From Litoditis marina (Eukaryota; Nematoda; Chromadorea; Rhabditida; Rhabditidae): DNA of 64,000 nucleotides. Shown piece after piece: positions 36,398 through 49,380 of this stretch. The stretch is from NCBI GenBank assembly GCA_964036275.1, contig OZ038436.1, positions 8,671,864 to 8,735,863 of the forward strand, written 5' to 3'. A model generated the notes under the pieces. That model did not search any database, was not told the DNA's origin, and saw only the letters and a list, made by a program, of their open reading frames with translations. How positions within the stretch are numbered: the stretch's first letter is position 1; every line of letters starts with the position of its first letter. The position numbers and the translations under genes are program-made.

Positions 36398-38329
36398 TCA
36401 CCCTACCTATAATACAGATGCTAGTGGTAACTTTAGAATTGCTACAATTTCTCCGTAACTTCTACACAGTATACTAGAGACTTATTTAAGGCAATCGCCC
36501 CCGTACAAATTTTGAGTTAGGGCCTTAATGATTTTATATGATCTTTAGTATGACCCCTACTCAGATTTCACGTATCTGTAACTGGGCAGCCATTCGGCCT
36601 TGACCTTAGTGCTTCATAACATCAATACAACTCGGATGGGAAACAAAGTTGATGACAACAAAAAATCGATATATTGATCTACGGCGAAGTTGACTTTAGC
36701 GAAATTTCGGTTATAGGGGGTTCGGTAGAGGTATTTTTGGCTTCGATTCGTCTGAAACTCTTACCACGTATACTACTTCAAAATCTAAGGGTACCAATTT
36801 TCTAAAAATTTCTGATATTGATTTATTGATTTTTTATGACTGCTTTTATGACGCCTACTCAGATTTCATGTAGCTGTAACTGGGCAGCCATGCGGCCGTG
36901 ACCTTAGTGCTTCCCAACATCAATACAACTCGGATGGGAAACAAAGTTGATGACAACGAAAAATCGATATATTGATCTACGGCGAAGTTGACTTTAGCGA
37001 AATTTTGGTTATAGGGGGTTCAGTGGAGGTATTTTTGGCTCCGAATTGTCTGAAACTGCTACCATGTATACAACTAACAATTGTAAGAAAAAAGCTTTTT
37101 TAAATTTTCTTGATATTGATTTATTGATTTTTTATGACGGTTTTTAGGACGCCTTCTGAAATTTCATGTAGCTGTAACTTGCCAGCCATGCGGCCGTGAC
37201 CTTAGTACTTTCTAACATCAATACAACTCGGATGAGAAACAAAGATGATAACAACAAAAAATCGATATATTGATCTACCGCGAAGTTGACTTTAGCAAAA
37301 TTTCGGTTATAGGGGGTTCAGCAGGGGTATTTTTGGCTCCGATCTGTCTGAAACTGCTACCATGTATACCTCGTTCAATTCTAAGAAAACTTCTTTTTTA
37401 AATTTTCTTGATATTGATTTATTGATTTTTTATGACGGTTTTTAGGTGACCCTCAGAAATTTTCGTTGTTCACCATTCAACGATGACTGAACCAATTGTC
37501 ATGAAACTTGACTGGTGAACACAACACAAGAAATCAATATGAGTTTCAATTGGAAAAAATCGATAATATCGATTTATCGATTAGTTATGGGAGGTGTCGA
37601 AAATGGAAATGTCGGTTGAGAAATTTTCAAACTTGCGGGATGGATACCATATTCGAGTCAGAGATACTACTAATCAAATAAATGAGTTCCATCGAGGCGA
37701 TTTTCGATTTAGGCCCTAACGACTTTTTTAGACCCTGTCAAAGTGAAAACATGAAAACTTCCAACTTTTGTAGCCGACCTAATAAGTACTTTGGAGTCAA
37801 TCGGCTTACAGAATTTACATAACTTTTGTAGCTAACAAAACTTATATTTGCAAAAATCGATAATATCAATTTATCGATTAGTTATGAAATCGTCAAAATG
37901 ACAGGATGGAATTTCAAAATAGTTCAATTCGTCTCAAACTTGGTCAGTTAATATGTTACAGACTGTGAACCAAGACTGCCAAGTTTCATAAGTTTTATTC
38001 ACGGTTAACGTATTTTATGATCAATTTTATGATAAAAACCCAAATTCATGGTACCTGTACTGAAAAGACCGTTTAAGCTGTGATAATGAAACCTTAATAG
38101 TTGAACGTCATGTGAATAATGAACAAAGTTTATAATTGGACAAAATCGATAATATCGATTTATTGATTAGATATGTCTAAAACTATAATATTGAAAAACT
38201 GATATTTGTCTTTGAGAATTCGTCGATGGAATGACATTAATTACACATATTCATCTTAACCAAACGAGGGGGGTCTGGGGGGCACCCCCAGCTAGCGGGG
38301 CGCGCGGCGGGAGCCGCGCGACCCACTAG
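36398..38329 (+). mobile_element. Non-autonomous Helitron E7, variant hairpin
   Basis: A 1,932-bp element, 5' TCACCCTACCTATAATACAG. The 3' stem is CGCGCGGC with GCCGCGCG (loop GGGA) followed by ACCCACTAG, instead of CCCGCGGC with GCCGCGGG and ACCGGCTAG. Both arms changed together, so pairing is kept. Confidence 0.88.
36540..37870 (+). repeat. 298-bp modules in E7, boxes every 149 bp
   Basis: Boxes start at 36814, 36963, 37112, 37261, 37410 and 37559 (steps of exactly 149) and again at 37856 (297 later). CAACTCGGATGGG stands at 36628, 36926 and, as CAACTCGGATGAG, at 37224 (298 apart). Confidence 0.88.
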
Positions 38330-39333
38330 TCACCTTACCTATAATAAAGTAACTATGCCGGTTTTCAAACTGCTTCAATCTGTTCACAACTACTAGCATG
38401 CATACGTTAGACATTTCTAAGCGATTCGGCTCGCGCCCTTTTTATTCAAATTGATTTATTGATTTTTAGTGATCTAAAGTATGAGCCCTACTCAGATTTC
38501 ACGTAGTTATAACTTGCCAGCCATGCGGCCGTGACCCTAATGCTTCTCAACATCAACACAACTCGGATGGGAAACAAAGATGATGACAAGAAAAAATCGA
38601 TAACTTGATCTACCGCAAAGTTGACTTTAGGCGAAATCGACCAGAACCCCCTATCTCCGAGCAAAAATCTGGCTCGATCGGCTCAAAACTTCTATCACGT
38701 ATACTACTTCAAAATCTAAGGATGTGTTTTGAAGGAATTTCCGTGATATTGATTTATCGATTTTTTATGAACCTCTATATTTGACATCAAGATTTTTTCG
38801 TTGCTCGTAATTCAAGAACGCCTGAACCAATTGTCATGAAACTCATGCAGGGTATACACCACAAGAAATGAATATAGGTTTCAATTAGAAAAAATCGATA
38901 ATATAGATTTATTGATTAGTTATGAGAGGTAGTAAAAAATGAAAAGTTGGTTGTGACATTTTCAAAATGACTCAATGGCTACCATATTCCGGAAGAAGAT
39001 ACTACCAAACAAAATAAGACTTTTCATCGTGGCGATTTTTGACTTCTTGATTTTAACACAATTTATCGATTGTTTTATGACCTCTACTCAGATTTCATGT
39101 AGCTCTAACGTGCCAGCCATGTGGCCGTGACCTTAGTTCTTTTCAGCATCAGTATAACTCAGATGGGAAACAAAGATGATGATCACAAAAAATCGATAAA
39201 TTGATCTACCGCGAAGTTGACTTTAGCCGAAATCGATATGAACCCCCTCTCTCCGAGAAAAAATTTGGCCTGATCGGCTCAAAACTTCTACTACGTAAAC
39301 TTATCCAAAATCCAAGGATGTCTTTTGAAGGAA
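38330..39333 (+). mobile_element. Truncated Helitron E8, cut by the 475-bp array
   Basis: Starts TCACCTTACCTATAATAAAG and follows E3 closely up to GATGTCTTTTGAAGGAA. E3 then continues ATTTCCGTG (31441 onward), whereas here the 475-bp satellite begins mid-unit with GCTGGTAGCG. No 3' hairpin remains. Confidence 0.85.
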
Positions 39334-42300
39334 GCTGGTAGCGAGGTCTGAAGACAATAACTCAACAAAAGTGTGTCACGCTTTAGAGTTTACTATAGTT
39401 ATGTATGTATTAGGGAGGTCGAATTTCAAAAAAAATATACAGCCTTTCTGTCGGTTCCATGAGTGCTTTACGGTCCTATGTGATACAGGAAAAATAGAAC
39501 GGGTCAATATAATTAAGTCATCTCATCAGAATCGAGCAAAAATGTAGGGAATTTGGTCAATTTTCAAACAGCTGTAACTTTGTTCTCTTTGAAGCTACAA
39601 ACTTCTAGTTATGAAATTCGGATTTCCCGTGATCTTGTGCGTAGCGTGGTGTCCTCAGAATCGAAGTAGACAAATGTAGCGGTAATTTACACAAGTTAGA
39701 AGGAGGGCGAAAATCAGCTGACTTTCGAACTGTACATTGTTTTTAAACACAACTTGATGTGGGTTACGTCCAGGCCTACTGCCTACTTACATTACTTCCG
39801 AAAACATAGCTGGTAGCGAGGTCTGAAGACAATAACTCAACAAAAGTGTGTCACGCTTTAGAGTTTACTATAGTTATGTATGTATTAGGGAGGTCGAATT
39901 TCAAAAAAAATATACAGCCTTTCTGTCGGTTCCATGAGTGCTTTACGGTCCTATGTGATACAGGAAAAATAGAACGGGTCAATATAATTAAGTCATCTCA
40001 TCAGAATCGAGCAAAAATGTAGGGAATTTGGTCAATTTTCAAACAGCTGTAACTTTGTTCTCTTTGAAGCTACAAACTTCTAGTTATGAAATTCGGATTT
40101 CCCGTGATCTTGTGCGTAGCGTGGTGTCCTCAGAATCGAAGTAGACAAATGTAGCGGTAATTTACACAAGTTAGAAGGAGGGCGAAAATCAGCTGACTTT
40201 CGAACTGTACATTGTTTTTAAACACAACTTGATGTGGGTTACGTCCAGGCCTACTGCCTACTTACATTACTTCCGAAAACATAGCTGGTAGCGAGGTCTG
40301 AAGACAATAACTCAACAAAAGTGTGTCACGCTTTAGAGTTTACTATAGTTATGTATGTATTAGGGAGGTCGAATTTCAAAAAAAATATACAGCCTTTCTG
40401 TCGGTTCCATGAGTGCTTTACGGTCCTATGTGATACAGGAAAAATAGAACGGGTCAATATAATTAAGTCATCTCATCAGAATCGAGCAAAAATGTAGGGA
40501 ATTTGGTCAATTTTCAAACAGCTGTAACTTTGTTCTCTTTGAAGCTACAAACTTCTAGTTATGAAATTCGGATTTCCCGTGATCTTGTGCGTAGCGTGGT
40601 GTCCTCAGAATCGAAGTAGACAAATGTAGCGGTAATTTACACAAGTTAGAAGGAGGGCGAAAATCAGCTGACTTTCGAACTGTACATTGTTTTTAAACAC
40701 AACTTGATGTGGGTTACGTCCAGGCCTACTGCCTACTTACATTACTTCCGAAAACATAGCTGGTAGCGAGGTCTGAAGACAATAACTCAACAAAAGTGTG
40801 TCACGCTTTAGAGTTTACTATAGTTATGTATGTATTAGGGAGGTCGAATTTCAAAAAAAATATACAGCCTTTCTGTCGGTTCCATGAGTGCTTTACGGTC
40901 CTATGTGATACAGGAAAAATAGAACGGGTCAATATAATTAAGTCATCTCATCAGAATCGAGCAAAAATGTAGGGAATTTGGTCAATTTTCAAACAGCTGT
41001 AACTTTGTTCTCTTTGAAGCTACAAACTTCTAGTTATGAAATTCGGATTTCCCGTGATCTTGTGCGTAGCGTGGTGTCCTCAGAATCGAAGTAGACAAAT
41101 GTAGCGGTAATTTACACAAGTTAGAAGGAGGGCGAAAATCAGCTGACTTTCGAACTGTACATTGTTTTTAAACACAACTTGATGTGGGTTACGTCCAGGC
41201 CTACTGCCTACTTACATTACTTCCGAAAACATAGCTGGTAGCGAGGTCTGAAGACAATAACTCAACAAAAGTGTGTCACGCTTTAGAGTTTACTATAGTT
41301 ATGTATGTATTAGGGAGGTCGAATTTCAAAAAAAATATACAGCCTTTCTGTCGGTTCCATGAGTGCTTTACGGTCCTATGTGATACAGGAAAAATAGAAC
41401 GGGTCAATATAATTAAGTCATCTCATCAGAATCGAGCAAAAATGTAGGGAATTTGGTCAATTTTCAAACAGCTGTAACTTTGTTCTCTTTGAAGCTACAA
41501 ACTTCTAGTTATGAAATTCGGATTTCCCGTGATCTTGTGCGTAGCGTGGTGTCCTCAGAATCGAAGTAGACAAATGTAGCGGTAATTTACACAAGTTAGA
41601 AGGAGGGCGAAAATCAGCTGACTTTCGAACTGTACATTGTTTTTAAACACAACTTGATGTGGGTTACGTCCAGGCCTACTGCCTACTTACATTACTTCCG
41701 AAAACATAGCTGGTAGCGAGGTCTGAAGACAATAACTCAACAAAAGTGTGTCACGCTTTAGAGTTTACTATAGTTATGTATGTATTAGGGAGGTCGAATT
41801 TCAAAAAAAATATACAGCCTTTCTGTCGGTTCCATGAGTGCTTTACGGTCCTATGTGATACAGGAAAAATAGAACGGGTCAATATAATTAAGTCATCTCA
41901 TCAGAATCGAGCAAAAATGTAGGGAATTTGGTCAATTTTCAAACAGCTGTAACTTTGTTCTCTTTGAAGCTACAAACTTCTAGTTATGAAATTCGGATTT
42001 CCCGTGATCTTGTGCGTAGCGTGGTGTCCTCAGAATCGAAGTAGACAAATGTAGCGGTAATTTACACAAGTTAGAAGGAGGGCGAAAATCAGCTGACTTT
42101 CGAACTGTACATTGTTTTTAAACACAACTTGATGTGGGTTACGTCCAGGCCTACTGCCTACTTACATTACTTCCGAAAACATAGCTGGTAGCGAGGTCTG
42201 AAGACAATAACTCAACAAAAGTGTGTCACGCTTTAGAGTTTACTATAGTTATGTATGTATTAGGGAGGTCGAATTTCAAAAAAAATATACAGCCTTTCTG

Positions 42301-45300
42301 TCGGTTCCATGAGTGCTTTACGGTCCTATGTGATACAGGAAAAATAGAACGGGTCAATATAATTAAGTCATCTCATCAGAATCGAGCAAAAATGTAGGGA
42401 ATTTGGTCAATTTTCAAACAGCTGTAACTTTGTTCTCTTTGAAGCTACAAACTTCTAGTTATGAAATTCGGATTTCCCGTGATCTTGTGCGTAGCGTGGT
42501 GTCCTCAGAATCGAAGTAGACAAATGTAGCGGTAATTTACACAAGTTAGAAGGAGGGCGAAAATCAGCTGACTTTCGAACTGTACATTGTTTTTAAACAC
42601 AACTTGATGTGGGTTACGTCCAGGCCTACTGCCTACTTACATTACTTCCGAAAACATAGCTGGTAGCGAGGTCTGAAGACAATAACTCAACAAAAGTGTG
42701 TCACGCTTTAGAGTTTACTATAGTTATGTATGTATTAGGGAGGTCGAATTTCAAAAAAAATATACAGCCTTTCTGTCGGTTCCATGAGTGCTTTACGGTC
42801 CTATGTGATACAGGAAAAATAGAACGGGTCAATATAATTAAGTCATCTCATCAGAATCGAGCAAAAATGTAGGGAATTTGGTCAATTTTCAAACAGCTGT
42901 AACTTTGTTCTCTTTGAAGCTACAAACTTCTAGTTATGAAATTCGGATTTCCCGTGATCTTGTGCGTAGCGTGGTGTCCTCAGAATCGAAGTAGACAAAT
43001 GTAGCGGTAATTTACACAAGTTAGAAGGAGGGCGAAAATCAGCTGACTTTCGAACTGTACATTGTTTTTAAACACAACTTGATGTGGGTTACGTCCAGGC
43101 CTACTGCCTACTTACATTACTTCCGAAAACATAGCTGGTAGCGAGGTCTGAAGACAATAACTCAACAAAAGTGTGTCACGCTTTAGAGTTTACTATAGTT
43201 ATGTATGTATTAGGGAGGTCGAATTTCAAAAAAAATATACAGCCTTTCTGTCGGTTCCATGAGTGCTTTACGGTCCTATGTGATACAGGAAAAATAGAAC
43301 GGGTCAATATAATTAAGTCATCTCATCAGAATCGAGCAAAAATGTAGGGAATTTGGTCAATTTTCAAACAGCTGTAACTTTGTTCTCTTTGAAGCTACAA
43401 ACTTCTAGTTATGAAATTCGGATTTCCCGTGATCTTGTGCGTAGCGTGGTGTCCTCAGAATCGAAGTAGACAAATGTAGCGGTAATTTACACAAGTTAGA
43501 AGGAGGGCGAAAATCAGCTGACTTTCGAACTGTACATTGTTTTTAAACACAACTTGATGTGGGTTACGTCCAGGCCTACTGCCTACTTACATTACTTCCG
43601 AAAACATAGCTGGTAGCGAGGTCTGAAGACAATAACTCAACAAAAGTGTGTCACGCTTTAGAGTTTACTATAGTTATGTATGTATTAGGGAGGTCGAATT
43701 TCAAAAAAAATATACAGCCTTTCTGTCGGTTCCATGAGTGCTTTACGGTCCTATGTGATACAGGAAAAATAGAACGGGTCAATATAATTAAGTCATCTCA
43801 TCAGAATCGAGCAAAAATGTAGGGAATTTGGTCAATTTTCAAACAGCTGTAACTTTGTTCTCTTTGAAGCTACAAACTTCTAGTTATGAAATTCGGATTT
43901 CCCGTGATCTTGTGCGTAGCGTGGTGTCCTCAGAATCGAAGTAGACAAATGTAGCGGTAATTTACACAAGTTAGAAGGAGGGCGAAAATCAGCTGACTTT
44001 CGAACTGTACATTGTTTTTAAACACAACTTGATGTGGGTTACGTCCAGGCCTACTGCCTACTTACATTACTTCCGAAAACATAGCTGGTAGCGAGGTCTG
44101 AAGACAATAACTCAACAAAAGTGTGTCACGCTTTAGAGTTTACTATAGTTATGTATGTATTAGGGAGGTCGAATTTCAAAAAAAATATACAGCCTTTCTG
44201 TCGGTTCCATGAGTGCTTTACGGTCCTATGTGATACAGGAAAAATAGAACGGGTCAATATAATTAAGTCATCTCATCAGAATCGAGCAAAAATGTAGGGA
44301 ATTTGGTCAATTTTCAAACAGCTGTAACTTTGTTCTCTTTGAAGCTACAAACTTCTAGTTATGAAATTCGGATTTCCCGTGATCTTGTGCGTAGCGTGGT
44401 GTCCTCAGAATCGAAGTAGACAAATGTAGCGGTAATTTACACAAGTTAGAAGGAGGGCGAAAATCAGCTGACTTTCGAACTGTACATTGTTTTTAAACAC
44501 AACTTGATGTGGGTTACGTCCAGGCCTACTGCCTACTTACATTACTTCCGAAAACATAGCTGGTAGCGAGGTCTGAAGACAATAACTCAACAAAAGTGTG
44601 TCACGCTTTAGAGTTTACTATAGTTATGTATGTATTAGGGAGGTCGAATTTCAAAAAAAATATACAGCCTTTCTGTCGGTTCCATGAGTGCTTTACGGTC
44701 CTATGTGATACAGGAAAAATAGAACGGGTCAATATAATTAAGTCATCTCATCAGAATCGAGCAAAAATGTAGGGAATTTGGTCAATTTTCAAACAGCTGT
44801 AACTTTGTTCTCTTTGAAGCTACAAACTTCTAGTTATGAAATTCGGATTTCCCGTGATCTTGTGCGTAGCGTGGTGTCCTCAGAATCGAAGTAGACAAAT
44901 GTAGCGGTAATTTACACAAGTTAGAAGGAGGGCGAAAATCAGCTGACTTTCGAACTGTACATTGTTTTTAAACACAACTTGATGTGGGTTACGTCCAGGC
45001 CTACTGCCTACTTACATTACTTCCGAAAACATAGCTGGTAGCGAGGTCTGAAGACAATAACTCAACAAAAGTGTGTCACGCTTTAGAGTTTACTATAGTT
45101 ATGTATGTATTAGGGAGGTCGAATTTCAAAAAAAATATACAGCCTTTCTGTCGGTTCCATGAGTGCTTTACGGTCCTATGTGATACAGGAAAAATAGAAC
45201 GGGTCAATATAATTAAGTCATCTCATCAGAATCGAGCAAAAATGTAGGGAATTTGGTCAATTTTCAAACAGCTGTAACTTTGTTCTCTTTGAAGCTACAA

Positions 45301-48300
45301 ACTTCTAGTTATGAAATTCGGATTTCCCGTGATCTTGTGCGTAGCGTGGTGTCCTCAGAATCGAAGTAGACAAATGTAGCGGTAATTTACACAAGTTAGA
45401 AGGAGGGCGAAAATCAGCTGACTTTCGAACTGTACATTGTTTTTAAACACAACTTGATGTGGGTTACGTCCAGGCCTACTGCCTACTTACATTACTTCCG
45501 AAAACATAGCTGGTAGCGAGGTCTGAAGACAATAACTCAACAAAAGTGTGTCACGCTTTAGAGTTTACTATAGTTATGTATGTATTAGGGAGGTCGAATT
45601 TCAAAAAAAATATACAGCCTTTCTGTCGGTTCCATGAGTGCTTTACGGTCCTATGTGATACAGGAAAAATAGAACGGGTCAATATAATTAAGTCATCTCA
45701 TCAGAATCGAGCAAAAATGTAGGGAATTTGGTCAATTTTCAAACAGCTGTAACTTTGTTCTCTTTGAAGCTACAAACTTCTAGTTATGAAATTCGGATTT
45801 CCCGTGATCTTGTGCGTAGCGTGGTGTCCTCAGAATCGAAGTAGACAAATGTAGCGGTAATTTACACAAGTTAGAAGGAGGGCGAAAATCAGCTGACTTT
45901 CGAACTGTACATTGTTTTTAAACACAACTTGATGTGGGTTACGTCCAGGCCTACTGCCTACTTACATTACTTCCGAAAACATAGCTGGTAGCGAGGTCTG
46001 AAGACAATAACTCAACAAAAGTGTGTCACGCTTTAGAGTTTACTATAGTTATGTATGTATTAGGGAGGTCGAATTTCAAAAAAAATATACAGCCTTTCTG
46101 TCGGTTCCATGAGTGCTTTACGGTCCTATGTGATACAGGAAAAATAGAACGGGTCAATATAATTAAGTCATCTCATCAGAATCGAGCAAAAATGTAGGGA
46201 ATTTGGTCAATTTTCAAACAGCTGTAACTTTGTTCTCTTTGAAGCTACAAACTTCTAGTTATGAAATTCGGATTTCCCGTGATCTTGTGCGTAGCGTGGT
46301 GTCCTCAGAATCGAAGTAGACAAATGTAGCGGTAATTTACACAAGTTAGAAGGAGGGCGAAAATCAGCTGACTTTCGAACTGTACATTGTTTTTAAACAC
46401 AACTTGATGTGGGTTACGTCCAGGCCTACTGCCTACTTACATTACTTCCGAAAACATAGCTGGTAGCGAGGTCTGAAGACAATAACTCAACAAAAGTGTG
46501 TCACGCTTTAGAGTTTACTATAGTTATGTATGTATTAGGGAGGTCGAATTTCAAAAAAAATATACAGCCTTTCTGTCGGTTCCATGAGTGCTTTACGGTC
46601 CTATGTGATACAGGAAAAATAGAACGGGTCAATATAATTAAGTCATCTCATCAGAATCGAGCAAAAATGTAGGGAATTTGGTCAATTTTCAAACAGCTGT
46701 AACTTTGTTCTCTTTGAAGCTACAAACTTCTAGTTATGAAATTCGGATTTCCCGTGATCTTGTGCGTAGCGTGGTGTCCTCAGAATCGAAGTAGACAAAT
46801 GTAGCGGTAATTTACACAAGTTAGAAGGAGGGCGAAAATCAGCTGACTTTCGAACTGTACATTGTTTTTAAACACAACTTGATGTGGGTTACGTCCAGGC
46901 CTACTGCCTACTTACATTACTTCCGAAAACATAGCTGGTAGCGAGGTCTGAAGACAATAACTCAACAAAAGTGTGTCACGCTTTAGAGTTTACTATAGTT
47001 ATGTATGTATTAGGGAGGTCGAATTTCAAAAAAAATATACAGCCTTTCTGTCGGTTCCATGAGTGCTTTACGGTCCTATGTGATACAGGAAAAATAGAAC
47101 GGGTCAATATAATTAAGTCATCTCATCAGAATCGAGCAAAAATGTAGGGAATTTGGTCAATTTTCAAACAGCTGTAACTTTGTTCTCTTTGAAGCTACAA
47201 ACTTCTAGTTATGAAATTCGGATTTCCCGTGATCTTGTGCGTAGCGTGGTGTCCTCAGAATCGAAGTAGACAAATGTAGCGGTAATTTACACAAGTTAGA
47301 AGGAGGGCGAAAATCAGCTGACTTTCGAACTGTACATTGTTTTTAAACACAACTTGATGTGGGTTACGTCCAGGCCTACTGCCTACTTACATTACTTCCG
47401 AAAACATAGCTGGTAGCGAGGTCTGAAGACAATAACTCAACAAAAGTGTGTCACGCTTTAGAGTTTACTATAGTTATGTATGTATTAGGGAGGTCGAATT
47501 TCAAAAAAAATATACAGCCTTTCTGTCGGTTCCATGAGTGCTTTACGGTCCTATGTGATACAGGAAAAATAGAACGGGTCAATATAATTAAGTCATCTCA
47601 TCAGAATCGAGCAAAAATGTAGGGAATTTGGTCAATTTTCAAACAGCTGTAACTTTGTTCTCTTTGAAGCTACAAACTTCTAGTTATGAAATTCGGATTT
47701 CCCGTGATCTTGTGCGTAGCGTGGTGTCCTCAGAATCGAAGTAGACAAATGTAGCGGTAATTTACACAAGTTAGAAGGAGGGCGAAAATCAGCTGACTTT
47801 CGAACTGTACATTGTTTTTAAACACAACTTGATGTGGGTTACGTCCAGGCCTACTGCCTACTTACATTACTTCCGAAAACATAGCTGGTAGCGAGGTCTG
47901 AAGACAATAACTCAACAAAAGTGTGTCACGCTTTAGAGTTTACTATAGTTATGTATGTATTAGGGAGGTCGAATTTCAAAAAAAATATACAGCCTTTCTG
48001 TCGGTTCCATGAGTGCTTTACGGTCCTATGTGATACAGGAAAAATAGAACGGGTCAATATAATTAAGTCATCTCATCAGAATCGAGCAAAAATGTAGGGA
48101 ATTTGGTCAATTTTCAAACAGCTGTAACTTTGTTCTCTTTGAAGCTACAAACTTCTAGTTATGAAATTCGGATTTCCCGTGATCTTGTGCGTAGCGTGGT
48201 GTCCTCAGAATCGAAGTAGACAAATGTAGCGGTAATTTACACAAGTTAGAAGGAGGGCGAAAATCAGCTGACTTTCGAACTGTACATTGTTTTTAAACAC

Positions 48301-49380
48301 AACTTGATGTGGGTTACGTCCAGGCCTACTGCCTACTTACATTACTTCCGAAAACATAGCTGGTAGCGAGGTCTGAAGACAATAACTCAACAAAAGTGTG
48401 TCACGCTTTAGAGTTTACTATAGTTATGTATGTATTAGGGAGGTCGAATTTCAAAAAAAATATACAGCCTTTCTGTCGGTTCCATGAGTGCTTTACGGTC
48501 CTATGTGATACAGGAAAAATAGAACGGGTCAATATAATTAAGTCATCTCATCAGAATCGAGCAAAAATGTAGGGAATTTGGTCAATTTTCAAACAGCTGT
48601 AACTTTGTTCTCTTTGAAGCTACAAACTTCTAGTTATGAAATTCGGATTTCCCGTGATCTTGTGCGTAGCGTGGTGTCCTCAGAATCAAAGTAGACAAAT
48701 GTAGCGGTAATTTACACAAGTTAGAAGGAGGGCGAAAATCAGCTGACTTTCGAACTGTACATTGTTTTTAAACACAACTTGATGTGGGTTACGTCCAGGC
48801 CTACTGCCTACTTACATTACTTCCGAAAACATAGCTGGTAGCGAGGTCTGAAGACAATAACTCAACAAAAGTGTGTCACGCTTTAGAGTTTACTATAGTT
48901 ATGTATGTATTAGGGAGGTCGAATTTCAAAAAAAATATACAGCCTTTCTGTCGGTTCCATGAGTGCTTTACGGTCCTATGTGATACAGGAAAAATAGAAC
49001 GGGTCAATATAATTAAGTCATCTCATCAGAATCGAGCAAAAATGTAGGGAATTTGGTCAATTTTCAAACAGCTGTAACTTTGTTCTCTTTGAAGCTACAA
49101 ACTTCTAGTTATGAAATTCGGATTTCCCGTGATCTTGTGCGTAGCGTGGTGTCCTCAGAATCGAAGTAGACAAATGTAGCGGTAATTTACACAAGTTAGA
49201 AGGAGGGCGAAAATCAGCTGACTTTCGAACTGTACATTGTTTTTAAACACAACTTGATGTGGGTTACGTCCAGGCCTACTGCCTACTTACATTACTTCCG
49301 AAAACATAGCTGGTAGCGAGGTCTGAAGACAATAACTCAACAAAAGTGTGTCACGCTTTAGAGTTTACTATAGTTATGTA
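39334..49380 (+). repeat. 475-bp satellite array, about 21.2 copies
   Basis: GCTGGTAGCGAGG recurs every 475 bp from 39334 to 49309 (21 periods) plus 72 bp. Copies look identical; I noticed one substitution (AATCAAAG for AATCGAAG near 48687). Each unit carries GTTATGTATGTATTAGGG at the later insertion point. No coding frame, hairpin or ATCGAT-box module; it is unrelated in sequence to the Helitron interiors. It ends at 49380 exactly at a - strand Helitron 3' end. Confidence 0.95.

Noticed and set aside
39334..49380. CRISPR-like array or tandem genes in the 475-bp repeat
   Set aside because: Whole 475-bp units are identical with no spacer variation, and no long frame exists; this is a eukaryotic satellite.
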